64,000 bases of DNA, from positions 496,001 to 560,000 of the forward strand of contig JAYKXP010000022.1 in the NCBI GenBank assembly GCA_037176845.1, read 5' to 3'. Below are positions 43,338 through 53,148 of the stretch, in pieces. The notes under the pieces were generated by a model that saw nothing but the letters and a program-made list of their open reading frames with translations, searched no databases and was not told the DNA's origin. Position 1 is the first letter of the stretch, and each line of letters opens with the position of its first letter. A program made the translations under genes and the position numbers. The DNA is from Paramarasmius palmivorus (lineage: Eukaryota > Basidiomycota > Agaricomycetes > Agaricales > Marasmiaceae).

Positions 43338-46300
43338 CTAATTAGGTACAATTACATCTGTCAAATCTAAAGTACCTTCTTCTATTGCAATCGGATAATA
43401 TGGTTGTTCACACTGTTGCTGCGACCCTTGATCTTCATCATTGGACCCTTCATCAACACCGTCTCCTTGTGTAGCAACCTGAACTCCTGTTTTAACACGC
43501 CGCGTCCGAACCAAGAACTTCTGAAGCTGTCCAGCCTCAAGGAGATTATGACCTGCGGCAAACTCATCCTCGACAACTGGTGGCTGATGTTTTCGACTAG
43601 GACAGTGATGGAGTATTTCATGCTCCCGGAAATGTCGACATAGACGATTGATGTCATCAATCTTCTCGGGATCAGTATGTGAACTCCAGTTGCGCTTGAT
43701 GTTGAACATCTGTGGCACGACTTCTCGGAGGCGCCCAATACCACCAATGTTAAGGCTCACTGCTTCTGATAAATGTTTGGAATCAAAGTCGTGACTCTTG
43801 GAATTGAAGAGACGCTTGATCCAGAAGTTGAAATGCTCCTGCAGTAGGTCTAGTTCAAACCAGTGGCCAGCTTTGCCGGAAGTATTGACGAGCCAGTTGT
43901 TCATGATCGCCTCAATCAAGTTTTGCGGAAACTCGATCAGAAAGCTACAAGCAAGCTCAAGTAGCTCATTTCCATAATTGGTTGACCCGGCGCCCCAAAA
44001 TGAATATCGTAGTAACTTTAGGGGGAAAGTATGAATGAGCAATAGTAAATGTCAAAGCTGCAGCTAAGCTCACCTTCATGATTACCAGAACTCGGCCTAT
44101 ATCCCCCTCAGCAATAGCGGCGCACATCTCTAAATACCAGAACGTAACGCGCAGAAAGGTGATGTCATTGGCAAGACAAGCATCGCCATCAAGACCTGCT
44201 AGAGGAACCTGACCGCCACCTTCTGTTTCAGTAGCCTCGTCGCCAATATGACTAGGTAGTTCTGATGGGGGATCTTCGATTGATGTAGCTGCAAGACTGG
44301 CAACTTCAATTGTTGGTGACTCCGGTGTATCGATATTGGCCTCTGATTCAATCTCCACGTCACAATCAGGGTAAACGTCTGGAAAGTGTTTTCTAAGAGC
44401 TGGATAACATGCCTCGTCGTGAGCCAGGCCACAGACAAAGCGTCGGTACACTTGGTCTGCAAGGTGCGAAAGATCCTCTATACTTAGATTGGCAAGCTTG
44501 CCACCTGAAGAAAAGTGGCGCTCAAGGGCAGTTAGGAGAGGAACAGGAGCCGAAAAGGGGACATTGTATTTTTCTTCGCACATAATACTACAATAACCAT
44601 CAGTTTCAAACCTGGGTGAAGAGCCGTAACTTGTCACTCACCTGAGCGCATGTAAAATCAAAGCTTCAAATCTATCCTCAAGGATATGATGTGCCTGATA
44701 AAAGTCACATTTCTCGTGATTGAACTTGTCACGATGGAGTGAGTTCCGTGTATCATGACAGAGTCCGAAAGGTGAATTGGGAATCCAGAGCCGCTTGAAT
44801 ATAACCTTCTGCCAGTTCCATTTCATGTGCCACAACTGAATAACTGGCAGAACCCAACGATGCTGCTCAAAACCATCCACCTTGCTCATGTAGATGGGTA
44901 TTTTCCGTACCCGATCCACTGTGAGTTGGTCACCACATATAAATAGCAGCCATCCGAGTAGCCATCGCGGCACTACACCGAGCTGAGTGATCAAGTTGAA
45001 TAACACAGATTTTGTGCCTTTCGTCGTCGCCTCGTCAATGTCCGTTGTCCGCATGGTATGAATTTCTGATTTACGCAAGCGAAGAGGATGCCTCGCGTAC
45101 CCATTGCGGTCAGCAAACGGTTTTTCGACATCCTGTCGAAACTTGCGCAGCGATGGTATGTGCTTTAACCATACCCGTAGAATTGTACCTCTTCCCACAC
45201 TTTCGATATGAGCCCACTCGTCACCGACATCATTCTCGAGCATCTCCATGGTGAGAACCTTAGGCTGTGATGGTGGCGCAGCCTCGAGGTTCCGTTTGTG
45301 CGCCTCAAGGTTCTCCTGAGTTAGGGCACCAACAGGGACATCAACAAGACGAATGAGTGTCGCTGCTGTCCCACTCTTGAGCTTGTCGGCATGTGCAAGT
45401 GTCTGCTGCCAGGCACGGTGCATTTTGTTCACGTTGTCGAACAGCAATTGGAACATTGGCTCCGTTATCTCCACTAGACGCCCGTACTCTTGTAACTTCT
45501 GAACCGAGTCCTCTGCAAGGCTACCGAGAGTGGTAAGAACAGCACTATAGGAAATACAAATCCCGGCACGACAGAGGATCGAAAAGAGATCCCGGTTTGC
45601 GTTGCATGTGAAGAGGTAGATACCTATCACTGTTGGGAAAATCAATGCCCAACGGTACCGGAATTGTAGAAGTATCAGAATGGTAACCACAACACCCTAT
45701 AGTCAAATATTAGTTCCATGTCTACATATAACATGTGTAGTCGCGTACCAATAGAGGATTGCGGGTCATTTTCTCTGGAGGTGTGTCAAATACTTCAAAG
45801 ACAGGCGCCGAGTCATTGTTTTGGAATGTGGTTAAGTCCTCGGCTTCCTCCAGGGGGTCTCCGTCTTGAATTGGATCGGATGAAGTGGAGGTCGAAGCCT
45901 CCATGCGCCTCTTTGCTTCGAGCATGTATCGCTCCTTTGCGTTCTTTGACATTGCGACAGTTGCGAGAAGGGTGAAGAGGGCAGGCGCGTGGTTGACCAT
46001 CAGTGTCTGGCTAGTTTTGAGGCTGAAATCTGTGAGAATCTCCCACCGAATCTTTTCCTTTGGACTTCGGACAAGGTAGCTGAGTTCTGTTAACGTATTT
46101 GCCTCTCGGTCAACATGTTTTATGACCTTTTGCAGAGCCCAGTCCATAATCTTGTGTTGGGTTGTCGAATTCTGCGAGCTGCCATCAGAGGATGGCCGAA
46201 CATACGGCGGTACCGTGAAATCGACATCATACTCATCAACTACTGTCTGGCCGAGTAACCTTGCTTTTCGATGATAGTAGAGCAACTCGAGAAGAGAAAC

Positions 46301-47082
46301 AGGATGCTCCCGAGTGTCTATACCAACGCCACGGACAAAGTTTGCGATAGAGATCGAGACCGACTGATATTTCGCGTACGTCTCATCGGCCAATAAAGTA
46401 GCAAGAAAATTGGCAATGGTGATAAAACCTGCACGGCGTAGGCAGTTTATAGCAACAAGAAGACGGTCGTCAACCGAATTACACCAGTTCGGCCACTCAA
46501 ATGGCTTGACCTCTGAATTTCTCGAGGGAATATCAACAGTGTCGGACTTGATACCCCGGAATAGGCCCTCCGCAAATTCTCGCTCCAACTTCGAGATTTT
46601 ATCATGTTGAGATGCATGTTGAGTCCCTGTTGTTGTATTTTGAGGATGTGCAGGTGGCGACTGCAAGGCAGGAGCGTAGAAAGGGGTCGTGGGTCCGGGC
46701 CAGCCAGTGTGGGGTGAGAATGTATATGGATAAGGTGTGGGCAGGTAGATTGGGTGCGGATATGGATTCTGAGGGGAGTTGTATGCATAGTGAACGCGCT
46801 GAAACTCGCTTGGATGACCTGACAACATGGTTAGACATAATAAAGAGAAAACAGGACTGTACACATACCTCGTACTTCAAATCCTTGGGTTGGGGTACCA
46901 AGTACGGGATCAGGTCTCCGTGGGGCCAGAGGCGTCGCAGCAACCTCAGATGTAGCGTTGTGCCTCTTATTTTGGGTCGGCGTCGCAGGTATGGAGCTCT
47001 GTGTTTCGGTGTTGCGAGTTGGTTGTGTTGATGAACTCGAGTTGGTTATGGCGGGAGTCTCGTCTTTGTCGGCTTCAGACAT
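43338..47082 (-). CDS. DUF6589 domain protein, candidate element-encoded protein
   Basis: Five exons give about 1190 residues. The first part is Pro/Gln-rich and disordered (NPYPHPIYLPTPYPYTF). A helical region follows (LLVAINCLRRAGFITIANFL, IMDWALQKVIKHVDREANTL). The central part contains LLFICGDQLTVDRVRKIPIY, and the last third has NYGNELLELACSFLIEFPQN, MNNWLVNTSGKAGHWFELDL and LLQEHFNFWIKRLFN, the pattern I associate with DUF6589, a family abundant in Agaricomycetes. I do not know a published activity; GDQLT with later conserved acidic residues could belong to an RNase-H-like nuclease core, which is speculation. A hydrophobic stretch near the third exon start (FRYRWALIFPTVIGIYLF) is probably buried core. 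The ATG at 47082 is used because frames upstream lack an ATG. It converges on the helicase gene. Confidence 0.75.
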
Positions 47083-47233
47083 CACGCAAGTCGATGGATA
47101 TGATAAATATGCGATGTATTCAAGCGATAAGAGCAATACAGGGATGGAAAATTGCAAGGAAGAGGTCGTTGACGGTGACGTCGATGACGGTCGCGGGTTG
47201 GAAAGAGACGAGCTCGTTATTGCCGGGCTGCCG

Positions 47234-47280
47234 AATCAAACTCCGCACCTCGCCTCTCTGGGACCCCGAGTTGCGTCCAA
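47234..47280 (-). repeat. inverted repeat, right
   Basis: On the minus strand it reads TTGGACGCAACTCGGGG inward and contains the core CAGAGAGGCGAGG (47248-47260). Partner of 40950-40996. Confidence 0.75.
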
Positions 47281-47337
47281 GACTTTATTATCAGCGAATA
47301 CCTGCAGCGTCCGATAATAAAGTCTTGTTTCAAGACT
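47279..47337. repeat. nested palindromes at the right end of the cassette
   Basis: AAGACTTTATTATC (47279-47292) is the exact reverse complement of GATAATAAAGTCTT (47313-47326), with a 20-nt loop. A second perfect palindrome, AGTCTTG-TTT-CAAGACT (47321-47337), overlaps the second arm. Both are capable of hairpin or cruciform formation. Confidence 0.9.
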
Positions 47338-47338
47338 A

Positions 47339-47347
47339 GAATGACAA
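47339..47347 (+). repeat. 9-bp direct repeat, right
   Basis: GAATGACAA, the same bases as 40936-40944, immediately after CAAGACTA. Confidence 0.5.
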
Positions 47348-47966
47348 GGAGTTGCGCCGCAGCTTTTGACGCTGTCTGACGTAGCTGTTCTCACGAAGGC
47401 GATAAATATAGAAGGTAATTCACATTCCCACACTCTAACGGACGAAAAAAAGCGACAGGACTCGTAATCTGCTTGGATCAATGATGCGCTTCTCCATATT
47501 CCATCTTACCTACCACTGGCATAGATCCCAAAGCAGCTCCATGTCCCACAAGGCCCAGGACAATAGTCAGATGACTGAGTATAAATATGCATTGAATATG
47601 CAGAGAATCAAATCACTCAATGTTGAGTAATCATCCAACGACGTTTTCAACCGCTGACTGTTTGCAGTGTCTCCCGTTGATTATAACTATGGTTTCTCTG
47701 TTTGCATCATACCCTTGCGATCACCTGGGCAGATATAAACACATGGTTCCGGAGCCTTCACCTCCAAGTTTCACTGTTTGATGATCTCAGTTGCACGATT
47801 TATAGCCACATTCTGCCATGCTCTGTGATGCATCTGACTCTCACAGCTAATTAGAGTTGATGAGATCACAGCCTCCACGAATGACCGAACACAAGGCTGG
47901 GGCAACCGGCTCAAGTATATAGTCACTTGTACCGCGAGCAAGGAAAGATTTCTCTCGCCCTCTGAA
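47348..47966 (+). promoter_or_regulatory. promoter region of GH76-like copy F with small insertion
   Basis: Homologous to the copy E promoter (GCGCTTCTC, CAGCTCCATGTCCCACAAGG, AGTATAAATATGCA at 47578-47591). At about 47782-47868 it has extra sequence absent from sister promoters, bounded by TGATCTCA and TGAGATCA, which are reverse complements. AAGTATATAGTCACTTG follows close to the ATG. Confidence 0.55.
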
Positions 47967-50151
47967 ATGCTCTTCCTTTCAGTCTTTGTGCTTTCCGCCA
48001 TCATTATTTCCGGTATCAAGGCGCAAATACTTCACACGACGCCTCTCTGGGTATGAGGAATCACAAGTTGCAGTCCTCTATGCTAAGCTAACTTAGAGTA
48101 ACAGGATACCAATGTCACCCATTCATATACAGATCGTGTCAACGCTGCCGATGCCGCTCTCAATCAGGTCGTCAAGAGGCTCGGATCTTCTGGCCAAACT
48201 GGTGGCACCATTCTCTCGATCTCAGCAATGCAATGAACTAACCCATAAATCATGACACTAGATGCAAATGTCGCAAATACACTACACTTCTACGAAGCTC
48301 TTGCCAACTACAACGTAATAACACACCAACGAAACTTGAGTGAGACGACTATGTCGTACTGGCGTTCGGAAGTCCAAATCATATGGAGCTTGTAAGTCAT
48401 ATATCGAAATTGAATGTGTCTGAGGCTCAAATTAATCCTAGCACCGGTACCGCAACTAATGGATATCTTCGTGAGATTATGTATGACCTTCCTCCTGAGT
48501 CCTAAGGTTTCATCACGCTGACAAACGAAACATCAATGAATGAACAGTCAAATGGGATACACTACTATACGTGCATACCTTTCCCTTGGAGAGGATTATC
48601 TCCTGGATCGTGCCAAAGTGTATTGGGAAACCGTGAACCAATATACTATTTCTGACAGCGAACTTCAATCGGGGCAGACCTCTGTAAAAAATTTCTCTCT
48701 ACCTCAAACTTGCAGTCCGACTAGACGTTTCTCACTCGCCGGTGCCACATTTCAAGTATGCTTGTTCTTTCTATAACAGGGTCATCAAACTGATGAAATC
48801 AATGTAGAATCGTTCACGTCAAAGCTCAATTATAGACATCTATGAAACTGCGTTGGTGGCTCCTCCTACTACATACTAACGTCGTTCTCATTAGCACTCT
48901 ACAGATACTTTTTCCTGTGAGTCGATATTATGGCAAAACTCAGGCCTTGTCACAACTAACATGGCACCAGATTCTCGTCAATCCTGGCTAGCTCGGAAAC
49001 ACCTCCGAACAGCACTTATGTATCGGCGGCACGGACATCCTTAGACTTTGTCATGCATCTGGCCCTTTCTGTCTATCAACCTCGTTTAATAACAACGACT
49101 AGTGTCGCAAGTTATTGCGGACATCCGCCTGACGGTATCAATGTTATTTGGCCTGATGGTACCTCAATTGCTGGGTTTGTGATTGAAGGGCTTTCGATTC
49201 TAGCGGTGCTAGAGGATGACGAAGATCTACAGAAACTGCAAGTTCAGCGTTCAATTTCCCATGTGTTGGCGCGCTCGACTCATCATCGATGATTAGATTG
49301 CAGGAAACCATTCAGCAATCCTTTAATCTCACTGCCAGTGGGTGGCCAAATCCGAGAGGGATCTTATCAAACTACCATAATCAGACTACTAGTCCACCAA
49401 GTCTTGAGGTACTCCCAGATGTGGTGGCACGGGATATCGAGTTTGTTAGAGGATTGGCTGTTGCGTACAGGAACGCTACCTTCTTACCATTGGATGTTCG
49501 TGACGCAATCAAAGCCTTTCTCGGCGTACAGGTCAACGATGCACCTTTTACATATATGTTTGTTCTGAAGATTGTTGACAGTACAATGCTGTCCGTAATT
49601 TCGCTCATATAGGTGATAACCTATACGATGGATCCTGGCAAGATCCTTCGTTCCGCACATATTCGCCTTCGTTTGACATCGTAAATCAATCCTTTGCGGC
49701 ACAAGTTCTCACCGATGGAATCGACATATTCGATGAACTACCGCCGCCTACACGGGTAGTACCTGTTGCAACTCTCGCCGGGAGCATTGTTGGAGGCGTT
49801 CTATTCCTAGCCATTTTGATCGCTCTCGCCGCCTTCTTCTACCGCCGTCGCCAATCAGCTCAGCTGCAGCCGACAATAACACGAACTGATTCTCCGTCTC
49901 TCTTCTTCTCTTCTTCTGCCATCTTTGTCGGCCACAACGTCGAAGTCACTCCATTCGAGTGGGATCCAGAATGGTACCGTGAACGACCTATTCAGAATAC
50001 GAAAAAATGGCCATTGTCAACGGTAGACCAGAACCTGAACGGTGAGCCTGTGCCTGATCAGGTTGCTCCGAGTCCAGGCGAGCCACCCGTGGTCAGCACT
50101 CCACCTGTTGATGATGATAGCGACAGTCCGCCAGAGTATCGAAGTCGATGA
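47967..50151 (+). CDS. GH76-like membrane-anchored protein, copy F
   Basis: Same exon plan. Signal peptide MLFLSVFVLSAIIISGIKAQ; luminal QMGYTTIRAYLSLGEDYLLD, WPDGTSIAGFVIEGLSILAV and RDIEFVRGLAVAYRNAT; linker DELPPPTRVVPVATLAGS as in copy B; membrane helix and tail EVTPFEWDPEWYRERP ending SPPEYRSR. The intron beginning at 49238 has a GC donor (CTGCAAGT) where the sister genes have GT, so it would be a GC-AG intron; all other joins are canonical. It is otherwise intact, and is divergent with copy E across the helicase-DUF6589 cassette. Confidence 0.75.
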
Positions 50152-51173
50152 ATGTTCTAGAGACTTGCACTAGAATGTAACCTTTTACTTTTCGTTATGA
50201 ACATTCACGCGCACGCACTGTCTTCTGTAACCTATTCTAGATATAGCTACTGTCGCGAACGGTTGTAGTAGCGAAGACTCCCCCGAACACCCAAAGCTAC
50301 ATTCCACGAAATCCGGATAGGGCGACCTCCAGTCGAGTTGTATCCTGATGCGACTCCAGAGCTCCGCGTTTTTCACGTCTTTTGAACTACACATTTGTGG
50401 CATTTAGGAAGCAGAAAACATGTTTCTGATTTTGCATAGTCTCTGTCCACCGTGACAGTTGTCGAAGCGGATAACGAAGACGTAGTACGTACTTACAGCT
50501 TCCACGAGATGCTTGCTCGGATACTAGAAAGTCCCAGTCCCATCCTTGAGCTTTGGCGTCACGTACGTCGACCTGTGAAAAGGTTTGGGAAAACCGAGAT
50601 CGGAGAAGAGAAGAGGAAAGCGACGTTTGCTCTCCGAAAGGTTAACCTCTTCGTAAACGCTCCACAAAAAAAAAAAAAAAAAAGAAGAGGAAAGCGATGA
50701 CGCGTTCCGTCGGAGCAAGAAAACAGTTCCGGCGGCTCTAAAGCAAACTATACGTTGACCTCTTCCCATCATGATCATCCCCTTCCGAGTCTTCTCCTGT
50801 CTTCTCTCGAAGAGTCGAACCACTTCCTGACAACGATATTGGGTCTTGACAAATTTCATTTCGTATTCAGTACTCAGTGGTCGCTGCTCATCACAATTCG
50901 TCGGTCGACGCCCAAACTATGCAGCGCATTCAAGAACATGCTGATCAAGCCATCCAACGTTCCCAACTACATAAATCCGACTCGAATATATACATTATTT
51001 CGGACTCGGATATAACCATCGGACTCGATTGCCCGCATTGATTCCTGTCAGTTCGTCGTCGGTGAAAATTGGTGATCCGGGTAAAGAACACGGTTGTAAG
51101 TAGTTTCAGTTCCACACTTGCTTGATGTGTATCACTGACAGGGCTGCGATTCAGATACCCAGTACCATGCCAG
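50152..51173. other. intergenic region with relic copy 3 and a poly-A tract
   Basis: The first 130 bp repeat the 3' flank of the GH76-like genes. Minus-strand 50440-50740 is a relic related to those at 40250-40920 (GGGACTGGGACTTTCTAGTA, GACGGAACGCGTCATCGC). It carries a run of about 19 A (plus strand, near 50666). No gene beyond this. Confidence 0.5.
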
Positions 51174-51180
51174 TATAAAA
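51174..51180 (+). promoter_or_regulatory. TATA box of lectin L2
   Basis: CAGTATAAAAGGGCC, about 65 bp upstream of the L2 ATG. Confidence 0.75.
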
Positions 51181-51239
51181 GGGCCAAAAGCTTGAACGAA
51201 AAATCTATCCTCACCAAATCCACTTCCACTCGCTCCAAG

Positions 51240-52357
51240 ATGCACGCACGCATCCTCACCCTCTCAGCCTTCATCGCACTCGCAACTGCCTTTCCCTTCC
51301 AACTCCAACTCGGGAAGGCAACACCCGGGACTGGCGATGAAGATGTATTTTGCATTGTCGCTTCAGAGAACCGAGACGGTGCACCTGTTGTAATCCAAGA
51401 GTGTACCTCTGCAGCTTACGACAACAGAGCATGGAGAGTTGCTCTTCCGTCCAGGTTTGAAGCTGGTCCTGGACCTATTGCGGTTTTCGATAACAAGGTT
51501 CGTCAGAGTTTGTACTGTTCTGATTCCTGAGGATTGATATCACGACATTTCTAGTGCTTGGATGTCACAGGCGGCGACAAAGTTGACGGAACGAAACTCC
51601 AAATCTGGACTTGCGACTCCGTGAACCCAAATCAACAATGGATCTCAACAACCGCCAACACATTCAAGTCCGTCGATTCGAACAAATGTATCGACCTCAC
51701 CGACGGATCCACGACGAACGGCAACCAGCTTCAACTCTGGGAATGCGAGGATCGCAGTTCTAACCAGAGGTTCTTTGGTGTGACTGCTGAAGGAACTGCT
51801 CATGCTGTGTACATTGAGGCTGGGAAACCCGAAAGTACGTGTCCATTCGCGAAATCGAAATCGAAAATTGAAACTGACTATGTATTCGAATTCCAGCCAA
51901 CGTCGACCGACCCGTCATGGTAGCCACCTCCAACGCCGACGGTGCCCCCGTCGCTCTCGCTACCCATAACGATTTTACGGGACTGTACCCCGACGGAAAC
52001 CAAACTTGGGTTATGCAAGATTTCCCTTGGTCAGGTCCAATCACCACATACGGCGGTACCAAATGTCTCTCTGTCCCGAATGGCAATGACGTCAATGGTC
52101 AAAAAGTGCAGGTTGAATCCTGCGTGCAAGGAGATGTTAACCAGCAATGGGAACAGTCTAGCGGCATAATTCAGTGGGTTGGACATGATAAGTGTTTGCA
52201 GATTGTGGATGGGAAGCAGGAGCCTGGGGGTGAGGTGTGTAATTTTCTTTTTATTTTTTGTTGATACGTGGGCTGACGTTTTTGATAGATTGAAATCTCG
52301 GAATGTAGTGGGAACAGCTTGAACTGGAACCAGATTTTTGTTGCGTTCCAGATCTAA
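51240..52357 (+). CDS. secreted ricin-B-type lectin, paralog L2
   Basis: Exons 51240-51497, 51555-51834, 51897-52234 and 52289-52357 give 314 residues. Signal peptide MHARILTLSAFIALATA. The first lectin region keeps LQIWTCDSVNPNQQW and LQLWECEDRSSNQRF. In the second, the motif that is QLWSC in L1 reads QVESC, and the last EIWEC reads EISEC, so two Trp of the Gln-x-Trp signature are lost. Exon lengths 2, 3 and 4 equal those of L1 (280, 338 and 69 bases), showing direct common descent. It is a carbohydrate-binding protein without a catalytic domain; sugar specificity is unknown. Confidence 0.87.
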
Positions 52358-53148
52358 GCCTCAGGCCGTGGTTGATTAACACGAACGAACACGGACGTGT
52401 GGTTCGAGATGCTAGGCGTTTCTTTTGCATTCGTTGGACGCTTGTGGTATCTTATTTATCGGTCGTATTGTAATACATGCTTGCAATGGTGCATATTATC
52501 TTACCTTCAGGGTTTCGTCCTGCGCTTGTAGTCTATCGGTGTGAGCGAAGTCGTCTGAATCAGATGTTGCGGAACGGTCGGGTCTGCGGCCTCAGAACTT
52601 GTTCTCTCTCCTCGTCGCAGAAGAGTAATAGCCTGAGCGCTTGTTTTCCTAGTTTTTTGAACGCCATCTGATCCCGGAAATATGATTGTGGACATCCGAT
52701 TAGAATTTAGGTTTTTCCCCCTAGTTTAAAGTGAGCAATCATGAAACTCTGCGTTACTGAACGCACCGTCACAATATGGCGGATAAATAACTTGAAAGTA
52801 CTGAAAAGTTACAACGAAATTACCATAAGAAGCTACTGCAGGTAACTACTAAATTAAAGACTGGCAACGTCACTACAAGTCCTTAGTCCATGATGATCAG
52901 TCGTGATCTTAGTTTTGGAACGGAATGAAGGCCTTGGTGTGGTCATCCGATTAGAATTTAGTTTTCTTCTCCTATAACTCAAAGCGAACGATCATGCAAA
53001 CTGAGTGTAACGCGCAATATGACGGATAAATAACTTGACAGTACCACAAGTTACAACGAAATTACCACAAGAGAACTACAGGTAACTACTAAATTAAAGG
53101 CTAGTCACGTCACTACAAGTCCTTAGTCCATGCTAATCAATGGTGGTA
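52358..53148. repeat. tandem duplication of the lectin L3 3' end
   Basis: Two units of about 250 bp (about 52693-52942 and 52943-53160) share CATCCGATTAGAATTTAG, GGATAAATAACTTGA, GTTACAACGAAATTACCA, CAGGTAACTACTAAATTAAA and TCACTACAAGTCCTTAGTCC. The outer unit ends in a remnant of the terminal lectin exon (52909-52935, minus) reading TKAFIPFQN-stop. Sequence before 52693 is L2 3' flank. Confidence 0.8.

Larger units (their letters stand above)
40945..47338. mobile_element. candidate two-gene DNA transposon (RecQ-like helicase + DUF6589)
   Basis: The 6.4 kb unit holds two convergent genes whose stop codons are 11 bp apart. Near both ends lie inverted repeats (40950-40996 and 47234-47280) that agree at 36 of 47 positions with an identical 13-bp core CAGAGAGGCGAGG. 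GAATGACAA stands immediately outside both inferred termini. Both termini begin TAG when read inward. The right inverted repeat sits about 58 bp inside the end, behind nested palindromes, so the exact termini are uncertain. An alternative is that the repeats are shared promoter elements of the two outward-starting genes. Confidence 0.5.

Noticed and set aside
47279..47339. Helitron 3' end (hairpin followed by CTAG)
   Set aside because: A hairpin about 9 nt before CTAG resembles a Helitron terminus, but the loop is too long, the next base is A rather than T, and the helicase is RecQ-like SF2 with no Rep domain. A terminal-repeat element fits better.
50660..50690. Poly-A tract as a retroposon tail
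   Set aside because: The run of A lies inside relic copy 3 and is not at the edge of a recognisable retroposed copy with target-site duplication.
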